Positions 17,140 to 25,311 of a DNA stretch of 41,885 nt are shown here, one piece after another. A program made the translations under genes and the position numbers. The notes beneath the pieces are model-generated. The model was not told the DNA's origin. It searched no databases and saw only the letters and a list, made by a program, of their open reading frames with translations. The stretch is from a bacterium (GTDB lineage Bacteria > Sysuimicrobiota > Sysuimicrobiia > Sysuimicrobiales > Segetimicrobiaceae): positions 1 through 41,885 of the forward strand of contig DATGJN010000058.1 of NCBI GenBank assembly GCA_035295165.1, read 5' to 3'. The first letter of the stretch is position 1. Every line of letters begins with the position of its first letter.

Positions 17140-17966
17140 GCCACACGCGGCGCTCGCGGCTGTCGTCGTTCGCGCTCCAGACCCTCGCGGCGCTCTGGGC
17201 CGCAATCACCCTGTACCCCTTTTTCTGGCTGCTGACGTTGTCGTTGAAGACGCCGGTGCAAGCCTTTGCCATGCCGCCGGTCTGGATCTTCACGCCGACG
17301 GTTCAGAACTACACTGGATTGGGCGCTGCAAACTTCCTTGGACCGTTCCGCAACAGCCTGATTATCGCACTCAGCACGGTCGTCGCCTCGCTTGGGCTCG
17401 GTGTCCCCGCGGCCTACGGCTTCTCCCGGGCACGGTTCCGAGGGCGCCGGCCGGCACTCTGGGCGATCCTGATCATCCGAATGGTGCCGGGGATGACGTA
17501 CATCATCCCGTTCTTCATGATCTACCGACGCCTTGGAATGCTGGACACTCCGCAAGCGCTCATCATCCTCTACACGCTGTTCAACGTCGCGCTGGTAATC
17601 TGGACGATGCAGGCGTTCTTCGACGAGGTCCCGCGCGAGCTCGAGGAGTCGGCGTGGGTAGACGGCGCGGGACTGTTCCAGGCATTCGTGCGAATTCTCC
17701 TGCCGGTCTCGGGACCGGCTCTTGTCGCGACGGCCATCCTGTGCTTCCTGTTCTCCTGGAGCGAGTTCCTGTTCGCCCTGGTCATCACCCAAAGCGTAGC
17801 CGTGACGGCGCCCGTGGCTATTACCGGGTTCCTCGCGTACCAGGGTGCGGACTGGGGGAAGATTGCTGCGGCGACGATCCTGTTGCTCGCACCGGTGCTG
17901 ATCTTCGGATTCGCCATGCGAGCGTTCCTGTTGCGCGGCCTGTTGGCGGGAGCCGTCAAGGGATGA
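17136..17966 (+). CDS. Sugar ABC transporter permease (MalG/UgpE-like)
   Basis: 276-aa second CUT1 permease. Start at ATG 17136 overlaps the previous stop (ATGA), the usual coupling of such pairs; a longer open frame back to 16293 is only a shadow of the first permease. It shows the MalG pattern: YPFFWLLTLSLKTP near the N-terminus, PAAYGFSRARFRGRR, the EAA loop EESAWVDGAGLFQAFVRILLP, and SWSEFLFALVIT after it. Ligand specificity lies in the binding protein that follows. Confidence 0.9.
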   Translation: MSHTRRSRLSSFALQTLAALWAAITLYPFFWLLTLSLKTPVQAFAMPPVWIFTPTVQNYTGLGAANFLGPFRNSLIIALSTVVASLGLGVPAAYGFSRARFRGRRPALWAILIIRMVPGMTYIIPFFMIYRRLGMLDTPQALIILYTLFNVALVIWTMQAFFDEVPRELEESAWVDGAGLFQAFVRILLPVSGPALVATAILCFLFSWSEFLFALVITQSVAVTAPVAITGFLAYQGADWGKIAAATILLLAPVLIFGFAMRAFLLRGLLAGAVKG

Positions 17967-18113
17967 CCGGCATACGCCGTCCGGGCGCTATCATCGCGGC
18001 GTCGACGCGGGGCCGGCCGCCCGGACTCTCGCGCTCCCACCGGTCCGACGATCCAGCTTCGACTGACGCGTACACAGCCACGAGAAGGACAGAGTAAAAG
18101 GAGGCGACGGTCG

Positions 18114-19526
18114 ATGACCTTGAACCGAAGAACGCTGCTCCGCGCGATGGCGGTATCCGGGGCGTCGCTGGCACTGGGGACCCGTTTTGGTGAAGGCCTC
18201 GCAAATGCCGCGGCGCCCGCGGCCGGAACCGGGTTCAGCGCGATCCCGGCGAGCGCGCTGTCCAGGTACGGTGGGATCGACGTGCGCGCGATGATCATCA
18301 AGTTCTTTTACACTGACGGCCTGGTGCCGCAGCTTCCTATGTTTCAGAAAACCACCGGGATCAATGTAGCGATCAACCAGTTCGGCGTGTCGGAGGAATT
18401 CACTAAGGCCGACTTCGAGCTGGCGAGCGGAACCGGCTCGTATGAAGTGGTGTCCCTCTACATGGGCAGCTTCCAGCGCGCCGTTCGTGCGGGGTGGATC
18501 GTTCCCCTCGATCTGTACATCGATAACCCAGATCTGACGAACAAGCCAGCCCTCGATGTGCCGGACTTTTTTGCCGGCGGTCTGAACGCGTTTCGGTACC
18601 AGGGGAAGCAGTACGGGCTGCCGACAATCATCGGGCTCCAAGCGATGTACGTGCGCTCGGATCTCCTGGCCAAAGCCGGCATCAAGACGCCACCGCGCAC
18701 GTTCGCTGAGCTCCTGGCGGCGGCGAAGGAACTCCACAACGGGAACGCGGTGGCCGGGATCGCCATGCGGGCGGTTCGTGGGCGCGGGCAAAACGTGTGG
18801 TCCAATCTGCAGTTTTTGTACGGGTACGGCGCGCCGCTCGTGAAGAATTTCCCAACGGACATGCATCCGAACGTTGACTCGGCCCAAGCCATCGACGCCG
18901 TGACGTACCTCACCAACATCCTCGGCAACTACAGTCTGCCCGACGTTGGGAGCGTTCAGATGGAAGACGCCGTCACCAACTTCAATGAGGGCCGGGTGGC
19001 TATTCTGATTGAAGGTGTGCCGCAGATCGGGCGGATTGTCGATCCGAAGCAGTCCAAGGTGGTCGACGTGATCGACGTCGCTGTGGTGCCGGGCGGACCC
19101 GCGGGTACCTTCCCGCCAGTTGACGCCCACGCATGGGTGATTCCCGCGTCCTCCAAGCACAAGGAGGCCGCGTGGCTCTTTGCCAACTGGGCGACGAGCC
19201 GCGACGTGCAGCTGCAGGCGGGGCTCCAGGGGCCAGACTCCGTGCCAACCCGCAAGTACGTCACGCAGGTCCCGGCTTTCCGGCAAAAGTGGAGTTACGC
19301 GAAGGGCGACTGGCTCCGCACATACGAGAAGACCCTGACGCTGCGTAGCAGCTACTACGGCTCGCCGACGTACTTCCTGCCAATCCCCGAATGGCCTGAA
19401 TTCGAAGATCGGTTGTCCGTGGCGCTCTCCGAGGCTCTCACCAAGGCTAAATCGCCCGCCCAAGCCATGCGGGACGCACAAGCAGATCTGACGGACCTGA
19501 TGAAGAAAGGTGGTTACTTCAAGTAA
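18114..19526 (+). CDS. Sugar ABC transporter binding protein, Tat-type signal
   Basis: 470-aa extracellular solute-binding protein (family 1). ATG at 18114 with AAAGGAGG nine bases upstream. The N-terminus NRRTLLRAMAVSGASLALG has a twin-arginine motif and a hydrophobic stretch, so export may use the Tat pathway. The body shows the SBP_bac_1 pattern: KTTGINVAINQFG, ALDVPDFFAGGLNAFRYQGK, YGLPTIIGLQAMYVRSDLLA, NEGRVAILIEGVPQIG and AAWLFANWATS. It ends the locus and is followed three bases later by a long hairpin. A 147-base gap before the gene holds no other gene. Confidence 0.88.
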   Translation: MTLNRRTLLRAMAVSGASLALGTRFGEGLANAAAPAAGTGFSAIPASALSRYGGIDVRAMIIKFFYTDGLVPQLPMFQKTTGINVAINQFGVSEEFTKADFELASGTGSYEVVSLYMGSFQRAVRAGWIVPLDLYIDNPDLTNKPALDVPDFFAGGLNAFRYQGKQYGLPTIIGLQAMYVRSDLLAKAGIKTPPRTFAELLAAAKELHNGNAVAGIAMRAVRGRGQNVWSNLQFLYGYGAPLVKNFPTDMHPNVDSAQAIDAVTYLTNILGNYSLPDVGSVQMEDAVTNFNEGRVAILIEGVPQIGRIVDPKQSKVVDVIDVAVVPGGPAGTFPPVDAHAWVIPASSKHKEAAWLFANWATSRDVQLQAGLQGPDSVPTRKYVTQVPAFRQKWSYAKGDWLRTYEKTLTLRSSYYGSPTYFLPIPEWPEFEDRLSVALSEALTKAKSPAQAMRDAQADLTDLMKKGGYFK

Positions 19527-19528
19527 GG

Positions 19529-19555
19529 GACGTCGGGCGCCACGCGCCCGACGTC
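19529..19555 (+). terminator. Hairpin ending the GntR locus
   Basis: GACGTCGGGCGC (19529-19540), loop CAC, GCGCCCGACGTC (19544-19555): a perfect 12-bp stem that begins three bases after the stop of the last gene. No U-tract follows, so it may act as an imperfect terminator or as a 3'-end stabiliser. Confidence 0.65.
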
Positions 19556-20366
19556 GGCCGACGGTTCAAGCGAGCCAGCGTCACGTCGACACGGGTGCCG
19601 CCACCCCATTCGGTAGGCGGTACTCGTTGTCATGTATGCTCTGGCTAGTTGCCAAAGTGGGCGCCTTGCGCTTCGAGCGCGGCAGAGCACGACGGCTTCG
19701 CGCATCGCATGCAGCGCCGGCCTCAGTGGGATGGCAACCGTCGCGATAGTTGTTGGTCACTGACGGGTGGGGGAGCCGCGCTCGATGGTCAGAGGAGCGA
19801 CGTCGGCGGGTCCCGGAGGCCCGAGCGAGTCGACGCCGCGTAGCGTTTTACCATGCGGGAGGAGCAGTTGCCAACGCGTCGGCTCGGCAGCGAGGGCAGC
19901 CTCGCAGCTGGTTCTGGGATGAGCCTCTGCTTTTCCCGGCCCTCTGGCGAGCCGAATCGCCGGAACCCTTAATTTCATTGGACTGGTGGAGACGACGGGA
20001 TTCGAACCCGTGGCCCCCTGCTTGCAAAGCAGGTGCCTTAACCCCCTCCTGCAGCCCTTGCAAGTCAAGCGTTCTAGAAGGGTGAGCATCTGCTTTGACG
20101 CGCCATGTGACCACGATCCACCACCTCCTTGCTTTGGGGTTATCGGTATTGGCCAGGCACATAGAACTCTTCCGGCGCATCTGGGGCCTTCAGCGTCACC
20201 TCACACCGTCTGCCTCAGCATGCTCTTAGGCGGGCGCCCCGGGTTCTGCTTTTTGGCCCACCTCGCCTCCTACTCGACGAGCGCCTACACATCGCGAGGA
20301 CCCCCATCGACGGTGTGCAGTGAACTCCAGCGCTGGGCGACGGATACTCGGTCGCTTGGCCGGAGA
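19556..20366. other. Gene-poor stretch carrying a tRNA scar
   Basis: Apart from the tRNA-Ala fragment at 19984-20036 I see no supportable gene. Open frames here on both strands are rich in Arg, Ser and Pro, lack ribosome sites, and one simply translates the tRNA piece (giving the familiar false GHGFESRRLHQ peptide). Confidence 0.5.
19984..20036 (-). pseudogene. 3' fragment of tRNA-Ala(UGC), probable att site
   Basis: On the minus strand the sequence is a perfect 3' part of tRNA-Ala. It has the anticodon arm CCTGC-TTTGCAA-GCAGG (stem halves at 20029-20033 and 20017-20021, anticodon UGC), a variable loop, a T-arm containing GGTTCGAATCCC, and the 3' acceptor strand ending CTCCACCA at 19984. The 5' side is not a tRNA: no D-arm, and no GGAGACG to pair with the acceptor. 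Such fragments, from the anticodon loop to the 3' end, are what integrating elements leave at one attachment site. No intact tRNA-Ala is present in the window. Confidence 0.7.
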
Positions 20367-20564
20367 TCAGGGTGATCGTCCACTGGCCAACCTGGCAACA
20401 TGCCCCTCGCCCAAGACGACCTGATTTTCGAAGAGCACAGTGCGTACCTTCACGGGGCGGCTGGATATCGGGACGACCCAAAGAGGTTGCTCGTCCGCGG
20501 CCACCGCCCCCGCTCCAACGAAGACCATTCCCGCGATCAGCATCACGACGCGCAGCGCGGTCAT
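20367..20564 (-). CDS. Small secreted protein of unknown function
   Basis: 65 aa from ATG 20564, which has AGGAGGA about ten bases upstream; a longer frame to 20594 starts before this ribosome site. Residues 1-23 (MTALRVVMLIAGMVFVGAGA) form a signal peptide with a VAA-type cleavage site, followed by a short exported chain (PLWVVPISSRPVKVRTVLFE). I do not recognise a family. The good ribosome site and clean signal peptide are the main support. Confidence 0.5.
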   Translation of the reverse strand: MTALRVVMLIAGMVFVGAGAVAADEQPLWVVPISSRPVKVRTVLFENQVVLGEGHVARLASGRSP

Positions 20565-20635
20565 GATTGCGGGTTCCTCCTGGCGTGGCGCCATCTCGCG
20601 AGCACGACCTTGCGGGCAGCCCAGTCGAGTCCCAG

Positions 20636-21307
20636 CTACGCCGTTTTCGCGGGCGGACCAGGTTGGGGGGTAGGGGATGGTTGAGGTGCGCCGGGCAACG
20701 GGATGGGGATCTGAAGGGTCACAGACTGTGTGTGTCTCCCCCAGGCCGTGCCCCGGGCGTCCTCGAAGACTTTGTAGAAGGGGGTCTTTTCTAGGAAGAA
20801 CTCATACTGGTTGCGCAAACTTCGGACCAGGTCGAAGAGCCCAGGAACGTCTTCCGTGAATGTCACCGGCAGGCCAAGTCCACGGGCCTTTTCCCGGCTG
20901 ATACTGCGTCCGTGGCTCTTCTGGTGGTCGTAGTCCCCGAAGACTCGACCACGGTCTTGACCTGCTCGTCGTCCTCTCCGCACTTGAGTGCGTATGCGCT
21001 TAGCCCAGCGCCCCGCAAGCTCGCGGGACAGTTCCTCCGCGCTCTTGCAGAGCTCTAGCGTGTGGAGGTCATACTTGCTCAACAGGGGCATATACGCGGT
21101 CAGGGCGCGCGGTCCCTCAGCCGTCAGCCGTTTCTCAACTGTCTCGAACGCGCGGCGCAGGAGGTCCGGCAGGACCGCGGCCGGGATGAGATAGCCGGAC
21201 AGGCCCAAGGGCATCACCCGGTAGTCATGGGCCTCCAACATCCGCGCGACGATTTCTTGAGCAATCTCCGGACTCGGCGCCCGTCGGCGTAGGCTGACCT
21301 GGGACAT
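20636..21307 (-). CDS. Unknown, like the C-terminal part of SDH-type ClpP-fold protease
   Basis: 223 aa with an excellent ribosome site (GGAGGTGATT, eight bases before ATG 21307), so the start is secure. The chain is helical and charged. Segments such as PLLSKYDLHTLELCKSAEEL, then SHGRSISREKARGLGLPV and KVFEDARGTAWGRH, recall the C-terminal half of serine-dehydrogenase-proteinase (SDH_sah/ClpP-class) proteins, where a His-containing motif precedes an 'eA+.lGlpV' helix. The N-terminal part that would carry the catalytic Ser is absent. The tail is Pro-rich (PLPGAPQPSPTPQPGPP). Either a truncated relative or a non-catalytic partner; similarity was judged by eye. Confidence 0.55.
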   Translation of the reverse strand: MSQVSLRRRAPSPEIAQEIVARMLEAHDYRVMPLGLSGYLIPAAVLPDLLRRAFETVEKRLTAEGPRALTAYMPLLSKYDLHTLELCKSAEELSRELAGRWAKRIRTQVRRGRRAGQDRGRVFGDYDHQKSHGRSISREKARGLGLPVTFTEDVPGLFDLVRSLRNQYEFFLEKTPFYKVFEDARGTAWGRHTQSVTLQIPIPLPGAPQPSPTPQPGPPAKTA

Positions 21308-21760
21308 GGCAAATCACCTCCGTCGCTCAGTCTATCGGCGATGCGCGGAGGCCCCAAGACATCGGTGTCACAGCCAAGCCTGGCGCAGGACCGACGTGCC
21401 TCGCATGGAGGGCCAGTGCGGCGGAGGGACGAGCCGTCGTCCCCCACCACCAGGGTGGAACCGGGGGGCGTGAGGGCTCCTCCCGCGATGCCGCGCGACG
21501 GGCGCAGGGTGGACGTTCGCCGACGATCCTGCTGCTTCGGCCCCGGTGCTGGCGGAATCGGTCGCGCTGCGGCGGTTGCCCACGGCGTTCTTGCCACACG
21601 GTTGGACAGTCCGGCGGGATCTCACGGGCGGTCTGTTCCTGGCCGGGCATCGCGCCGTCACGCGGGTAGTCGAATGCGGTGTCGGGCAACGGGGGGGCAC
21701 AATTTGGGCACAAATCCTGATCGGGCCGTGAGGAAACACTAGGAAAATCAGGGGATTGCT
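21308..21760. other. Intergenic stretch without a supportable gene
   Basis: Overlapping open frames on both strands have low-complexity Arg/Pro/Ser content and no ribosome sites. One minus-strand frame contains a CPNC motif but lacks any other sign of being real. Confidence 0.4.
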
Positions 21761-21851
21761 TGGCGGAGGGGGTGGGATTCGAACCCACGGACCCCGGTTA
21801 AAGGGTCACGGTTTAGCAAACCGTTGCCTTGGACCGCTCGGCCACCCCTCC
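21761..21851 (-). tRNA. tRNA-Ser(GCT)
   Basis: A complete class II tRNA on the minus strand. Acceptor GGAGGGG pairs with CCCCTCC, followed by discriminator G and encoded CCA. The D-arm is in GCCGAGCGGTCCAAGGC, the anticodon arm is ACGGTTTGCTAAACCGT with anticodon GCU, a long variable arm (GACCC...GGGGTC) follows, and the T-arm is GTGGG-TTCGAAT-CCCAC. The long variable arm identifies serine. Confidence 0.95.
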
Positions 21852-22124
21852 GGCCGCCTGGCTTTCCTATCCTACCCGTCCGGGGTAGTCTTGACAAGGG
21901 TGTACGGGACCGATTGCAACTGCACCGCGCTATTAGCACTTTCTAGCGTGCCCCCCGACCGGATACAGCACAGACAACATCTGCTACACGGCGTCTCCCT
22001 GCATTTGATGTGGTGGCGAGGTGCTGTTCGTGGAGAGAGGATAGAGACCTTCCTGCAGCGCTTGCTGCGACCCCACGCGGCCCCAGTGTTCCAGCCATAC
22101 CGACGAATCCGCGGGACAAATGAA

Positions 22125-22550
22125 ATGAGCAGGCCTCCGATGCTCAAAGAATTCGCGATGCTCGGAAGCCTGCTGGACATGGCTGTCGGGATCATTCTCG
22201 GCGTGGCCTTTGGCAGCATCATATCCTCGCTCGTGAACGATATCATCACGCCGCCGATCGGTCTCCTTCTCGGCGGGATCGACTTCGCCAACCTGTTCAT
22301 CACACTCAGGGGAGGACCGTTCATCTCCGTGACTGCAGCCAAAGCGGCCGGAGCGCCGACGATCAGCTACGGGATCTTCATCAAGACAGTCATCAACTTC
22401 ATCATCATCGCGTTTGTCGTTTTCCTCGTAGTCAGGCAGGTCAACCGGATGCAGAGAAAGCCTGGGGCACCCCCCGACGACGAAGCCGTACCCGTACTGC
22501 TTGTCAACCATCCTGCTCAAGGCGGTGCGCTGCCCGAATTGTACGTCTGA
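22125..22550 (+). CDS. mscL: Large-conductance mechanosensitive channel MscL
   Basis: Membrane channel that opens under extreme tension to release solutes on osmotic downshock. 141 aa from ATG 22125 ([13 protein letters not shown]); a second candidate ATG is at 22140. The signature N-terminal amphipathic helix and TM1 follow ([20 protein letters not shown], then [20 protein letters not shown]). A periplasmic loop, TM2 ([20 protein letters not shown]) and a short charged tail complete it. A longer open frame to 21756 overlaps the tRNA and is a shadow. It stands alone, 270 bases from tRNA-Ser on the opposite strand. Confidence 0.92.
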   Translation: MSRPPMLKEFAMLGSLLDMAVGIILGVAFGSIISSLVNDIITPPIGLLLGGIDFANLFITLRGGPFISVTAAKAAGAPTISYGIFIKTVINFIIIAFVVFLVVRQVNRMQRKPGAPPDDEAVPVLLVNHPAQGGALPELYV

Positions 22551-22832
22551 TTCGGGAGCGGCATAACCACGGATTTATTCGAACAGGCGTCACTGCCTGA
22601 TAGCCTGCTGGCGGGGTCCAAGTACTGTTCACTCCCGCAGGAGAATTCTCTCCGTGCGCCTGAGCACGACCCTCCTGTGGCTTCGTCACGTCTATCTGAC
22701 TCATCCAGTCCTGATACTCGTCGCGCCGGCGGCACAGACAATCCCGTGATTCCCGTTCGAATTTGCCGTGCCGATTGATGCCGCGAGTGGTCCCGCAACA
22801 CGGAGTGACGGAAAGTGGAGTTCAGATTTGAT

Positions 22833-23039
22833 TTAGCGGACAACCGGTAAATCCGTTGTCCTGATCTCATGAGAGATGTGCCTGAGGACGTTCTTGGCTT
22901 CGTCCTCAGTGTTGAAGGACCGGATGAGCAACTTCTCCCCGGACGCAAACACGAGTACTAGCGACGTTCCCTCGGCGCCGATTTGCCGGACCTGGTCTAG
23001 ATTGATCAGCATCCGTTCGTTGCCAGCGTTGAGCCACAT
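22833..23039 (-). CDS. Small conserved-looking protein, unknown function
   Basis: 68 aa (MWLNAGNERMLINLDQVRQI...). ATG at 23039 follows GGGGGTGG. The sequence alternates strands and ends in a helix (SFNTEDEAKNVLRHISHE), a pattern I associate with small beta-alpha proteins with 'INLDxVxxI...SGxxLxI' repeats found in many bacteria with unknown role. No signal peptide or membrane segment. Amino-acid composition is balanced, unlike shadow frames nearby. Confidence 0.6.
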   Translation of the reverse strand: MWLNAGNERMLINLDQVRQIGAEGTSLVLVFASGEKLLIRSFNTEDEAKNVLRHISHEIRTTDLPVVR

Positions 23040-23104
23040 CCAACCACCCCCGAGGATGTTAGTCCCAGAAGGGTTCGGAGTATCGCCACTCTCTCCCGCT
23101 TGAG

Positions 23105-23126
23105 CGCGCCGCCTTCGGGCGGTGCG
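23105..23126. other. UUCG-tetraloop hairpin
   Basis: CGCGCCGCC-TTCG-GGCGGTGCG forms a 9-bp stem (one G-U pair) closed by a TTCG loop between the divergent genes at 22833-23039 and 23296-23517. No U-tract follows on either strand, so a role as terminator is uncertain. Confidence 0.35.
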
Positions 23127-23295
23127 GAAAACCCCCGGGGGAGTCAGTTCGGAACCGGTTCGTCATGTCGGGGGTCATGACGGGCACGTTCCGGTTGTTC
23201 GGCGCCGCGGCCCTGCCGAACGCCTTAAGGATGTCTGGTCCACCATCCTGGTCGGGTACTAAACGTACTAAGGGCCGGTCACGGGGGGTGACGCC

Positions 23296-23517
23296 ATGCC
23301 TCTGGGGTCGTTCGTTCGGAGACTACTGGCGCAAGGTCGCGATGAGGAGGCCATCCGGACACTCGAGGACGCCATGCGCGCGCCGAACGATGCGTGCCGG
23401 TTGGAAGCGGCGATCGTTATTCGTGATCTGACTGGTGGATCGGTGACGCCAGATCTACGGTCTCAGATCCTAGACGAGGCCGAACGAATCCGAGTGGAGT
23501 CACGTGAGCGTCACTGA
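23296..23517 (+). CDS. Small helical protein, unknown function
   Basis: 73 aa, ATG at 23296 after GGGGGGTGAC. The product (MPLGSFVRRLLAQGRDEEAI onward) is predicted to be all helix, with a TPR/HEAT-like pattern (AIRTLEDAMRAPNDACRLEA) and a charged C-terminus. No family recognised. Balanced composition and a ribosome site support it as a gene. Confidence 0.5.
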   Translation: MPLGSFVRRLLAQGRDEEAIRTLEDAMRAPNDACRLEAAIVIRDLTGGSVTPDLRSQILDEAERIRVESRERH

Positions 23518-23711
23518 GAACGGCTTGTATGGGACGCTTTATCAGAGCCGTCCCGGCGTGGGGTGACCGTCACGGACGAGCCAGACTCCGCCCGGACCTC
23601 GAACGGTTATGGCGGCGGGCACCGGTGAATTTGCCGAGGAGACGCAGGTCCGGAGAGCATCAAGGCGTTCGTTCGGCAGGACTGTCTCACCGACAGCATG
23701 AACGCTTGATC

Positions 23712-24014
23712 GTGAACAGGAATGGCTTCCGAAAGGTTAGCTCAGAGCAGGCCCGCCAGCAGACCATCACCGCGCTTCTACACCTACGCGATGGGTGTAT
23801 TCGCATGGCGAAGGACTCGCTCTCCGCCGGAGAATGGCGCGCCGCGCTCACGTGTCTGGATAAGGCGGCCATATACAACGATCAACGCACGGCGCTGGCA
23901 CGAGGGGGTGACGCGTCTCGTGGGTACTGTCTTATCCACACGATCCTAGCCACATTGTCCAGAAATCGCACGAACCAAGTTTCCGGATTGTGGCGCAACA
24001 TTGGTGTGTGCTAG
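23712..24014 (+). CDS. Hypothetical small protein (doubtful)
   Basis: From GTG 23712 the frame encodes about 100 residues. The first 70 look protein-like and helical (SSEQARQQTITALLHLRDG, SLSAGEWRAALTCLDKAAIY), while the last 30 do not. There is no clear ribosome site, and an upstream extension of the frame to 23529 is Arg-rich and unlikely. It may be a decayed helical protein. Confidence 0.3.
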   Translation: MNRNGFRKVSSEQARQQTITALLHLRDGCIRMAKDSLSAGEWRAALTCLDKAAIYNDQRTALARGGDASRGYCLIHTILATLSRNRTNQVSGLWRNIGVC

Positions 24015-24191
24015 AAGTAGTGATGGAGGCGCAACCCTCCGGCGAGAAACCCGGCTTCAACGCTCGGGCACCCAGTCAGGCGTACTTCGGGAGGTCTCCG
24101 GAGAACGACTGACCGGGCGGCGCAGGCGACAAGACGGTGAGAAGCCGGGTTGGGGTGAGCGCCTCCCGACTTTCCTGGGCCGGGTGAGAGC

Positions 24192-24350
24192 GTGGCGATC
24201 GCGCCGAAGACGCTGAAGTCGTGCGAGCTGTCCGACGCCTATCTCGCAGCGTTACGTGATGCGACGGTGTTGCTCACACGCTACTTCTTCGATGCGGTGA
24301 ATGACTTGAGTAAGGGCGTGTCCCTCGAGGATACCTGGATGGCCGAATAG
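24192..24350 (+). CDS. Possible 52-aa protein
   Basis: GTG 24192 to TAG 24350 encodes a helical peptide (AIAPKTLKSCELSDAYLAAL, then TVLLTRYFFDAVNDLSKG). A weak GGTGAGAG lies upstream. Composition is balanced and unlike the surrounding shadow frames, but nothing is recognised. Confidence 0.3.
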   Translation: MAIAPKTLKSCELSDAYLAALRDATVLLTRYFFDAVNDLSKGVSLEDTWMAE

Positions 24351-24455
24351 CTCCCGTCACGGTATCGGATATCGTACGATGAGGCATGGCCATGGCATCT
24401 ATCTGAACCCACGAGGCCGGGCTACCGCGATCGGTGCGAGCGGACCCGACCGCAT

Positions 24456-25058
24456 CTACGGCGATAGGCGTTCGATGCGCCAGCGGTCCCCGTCCAGCGT
24501 GTAGCGGAGGCGGTCGTGGAGCCGGTTGGGCCGACTCTGCCAGAACTCGAAGCCCCCGGGAACCAAGCGGTACCCGCCCCAGTACGGCGGGCGCGGGATC
24601 TCGTGGTCGCGGTGCTCCTCGGTCAGCGCTCGGACGCGTTCCTCCAGAATCTGACGCCCGGCGATCGGTTCGCTCTGCCGCGACGCCCACGCCCCGATCT
24701 GGCTGTCGCGGTGGCGTCCACGAAAGTACGCATCCGATTCCTCGGGAGACGTTCTGACCACGACGCCCTCGGCTCGGACCTGACGTCCGCTTCGCGCCCA
24801 GTAGAACAGCGCGGCGGCGGCGGGGTTCTCCGCAAGTTCCCGCGCCTTGCGGCTCTCGTAGTTGGTATAGAAAACGAGGCCGCGCTCGTCGGCCCCGTTG
24901 AGGAGGACGGTCCGCACCGACGGTCTGCCGTCCCGCGTGGCGGTGGCGACGATCATCGCGGCGGGGAGCCGCAGTCCCTCGCGCACCTCGGCGTCCAGCC
25001 ACACGCGAAACTGGATGAATGGATCCGGACTGATGTCACCCTCGCTCAGGCTGCCCAC
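24456..25058 (-). CDS. pdxH: Pyridoxamine 5'-phosphate oxidase
   Basis: FMN enzyme that oxidises pyridoxine or pyridoxamine 5'-phosphate to pyridoxal 5'-phosphate, the last step of vitamin B6 salvage. 200 aa from GTG 25058, with AGGAGG five bases upstream. Family motifs are contiguous: RPSVRTVLL, LVFYTNYESRKARELAENP, AALFYWARSGRQVR, EGVVVRTSPEESDAYF, SQIGAWASRQSEPI, RPPYWGGYRLVPGGFEFWQ, RPNRLHDRLRY and the terminal WRIERLSP. All expected FMN- and PLP-binding positions appear intact. The gene stands alone, flanked by gene-poor DNA. Confidence 0.93.
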   Translation of the reverse strand: MGSLSEGDISPDPFIQFRVWLDAEVREGLRLPAAMIVATATRDGRPSVRTVLLNGADERGLVFYTNYESRKARELAENPAAAALFYWARSGRQVRAEGVVVRTSPEESDAYFRGRHRDSQIGAWASRQSEPIAGRQILEERVRALTEEHRDHEIPRPPYWGGYRLVPGGFEFWQSRPNRLHDRLRYTLDGDRWRIERLSP

Positions 25059-25311
25059 AAACGCCTCCTAGAACCTCGATGACCTCGACGTGCGCTCTCG
25101 AACCAACTTGTAGCGTACGAGACGCCGCACCCGAGTGCAAGGTCGAGTGGTACCCGCGGGGTCGGGCCGCGGGTGCGGGAACGCTCGGGTCCTGCGTCTG
25201 AACGCTGCGCCAGAGCGCGGCGGCGTGGTTGCGAGCCCGGCGGTCCCTCTCTAGAATGAGGACGGGCCGGCGGTCGTATCGAGACGAGTCCGGACCGGGC
25301 GGGGAGCCGGG

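Noticed and set aside
19848-20180. 110-aa minus-strand open frame ending in GFESRRLHQ-like peptide
   Set aside because: It translates the tRNA-Ala fragment; the peptide is a well-known artefact of tRNA T-arm sequence, and no ribosome site is present.
21341-21788. Overlapping frames on both strands, one with a CPNC motif
   Set aside because: A single CPNC is not enough for a zinc finger; low complexity and no translation signals.
21933-21940. TTAGCACT, half of a CIRCE (HrcA) operator
   Set aside because: The matching half GAGTGCTAA at nine bases distance is absent and no chaperone gene is nearby.
21756-22124. N-terminal extension of the MscL frame
   Set aside because: It begins inside tRNA-Ser and shows no MscL similarity before residue [10 protein letters not shown].
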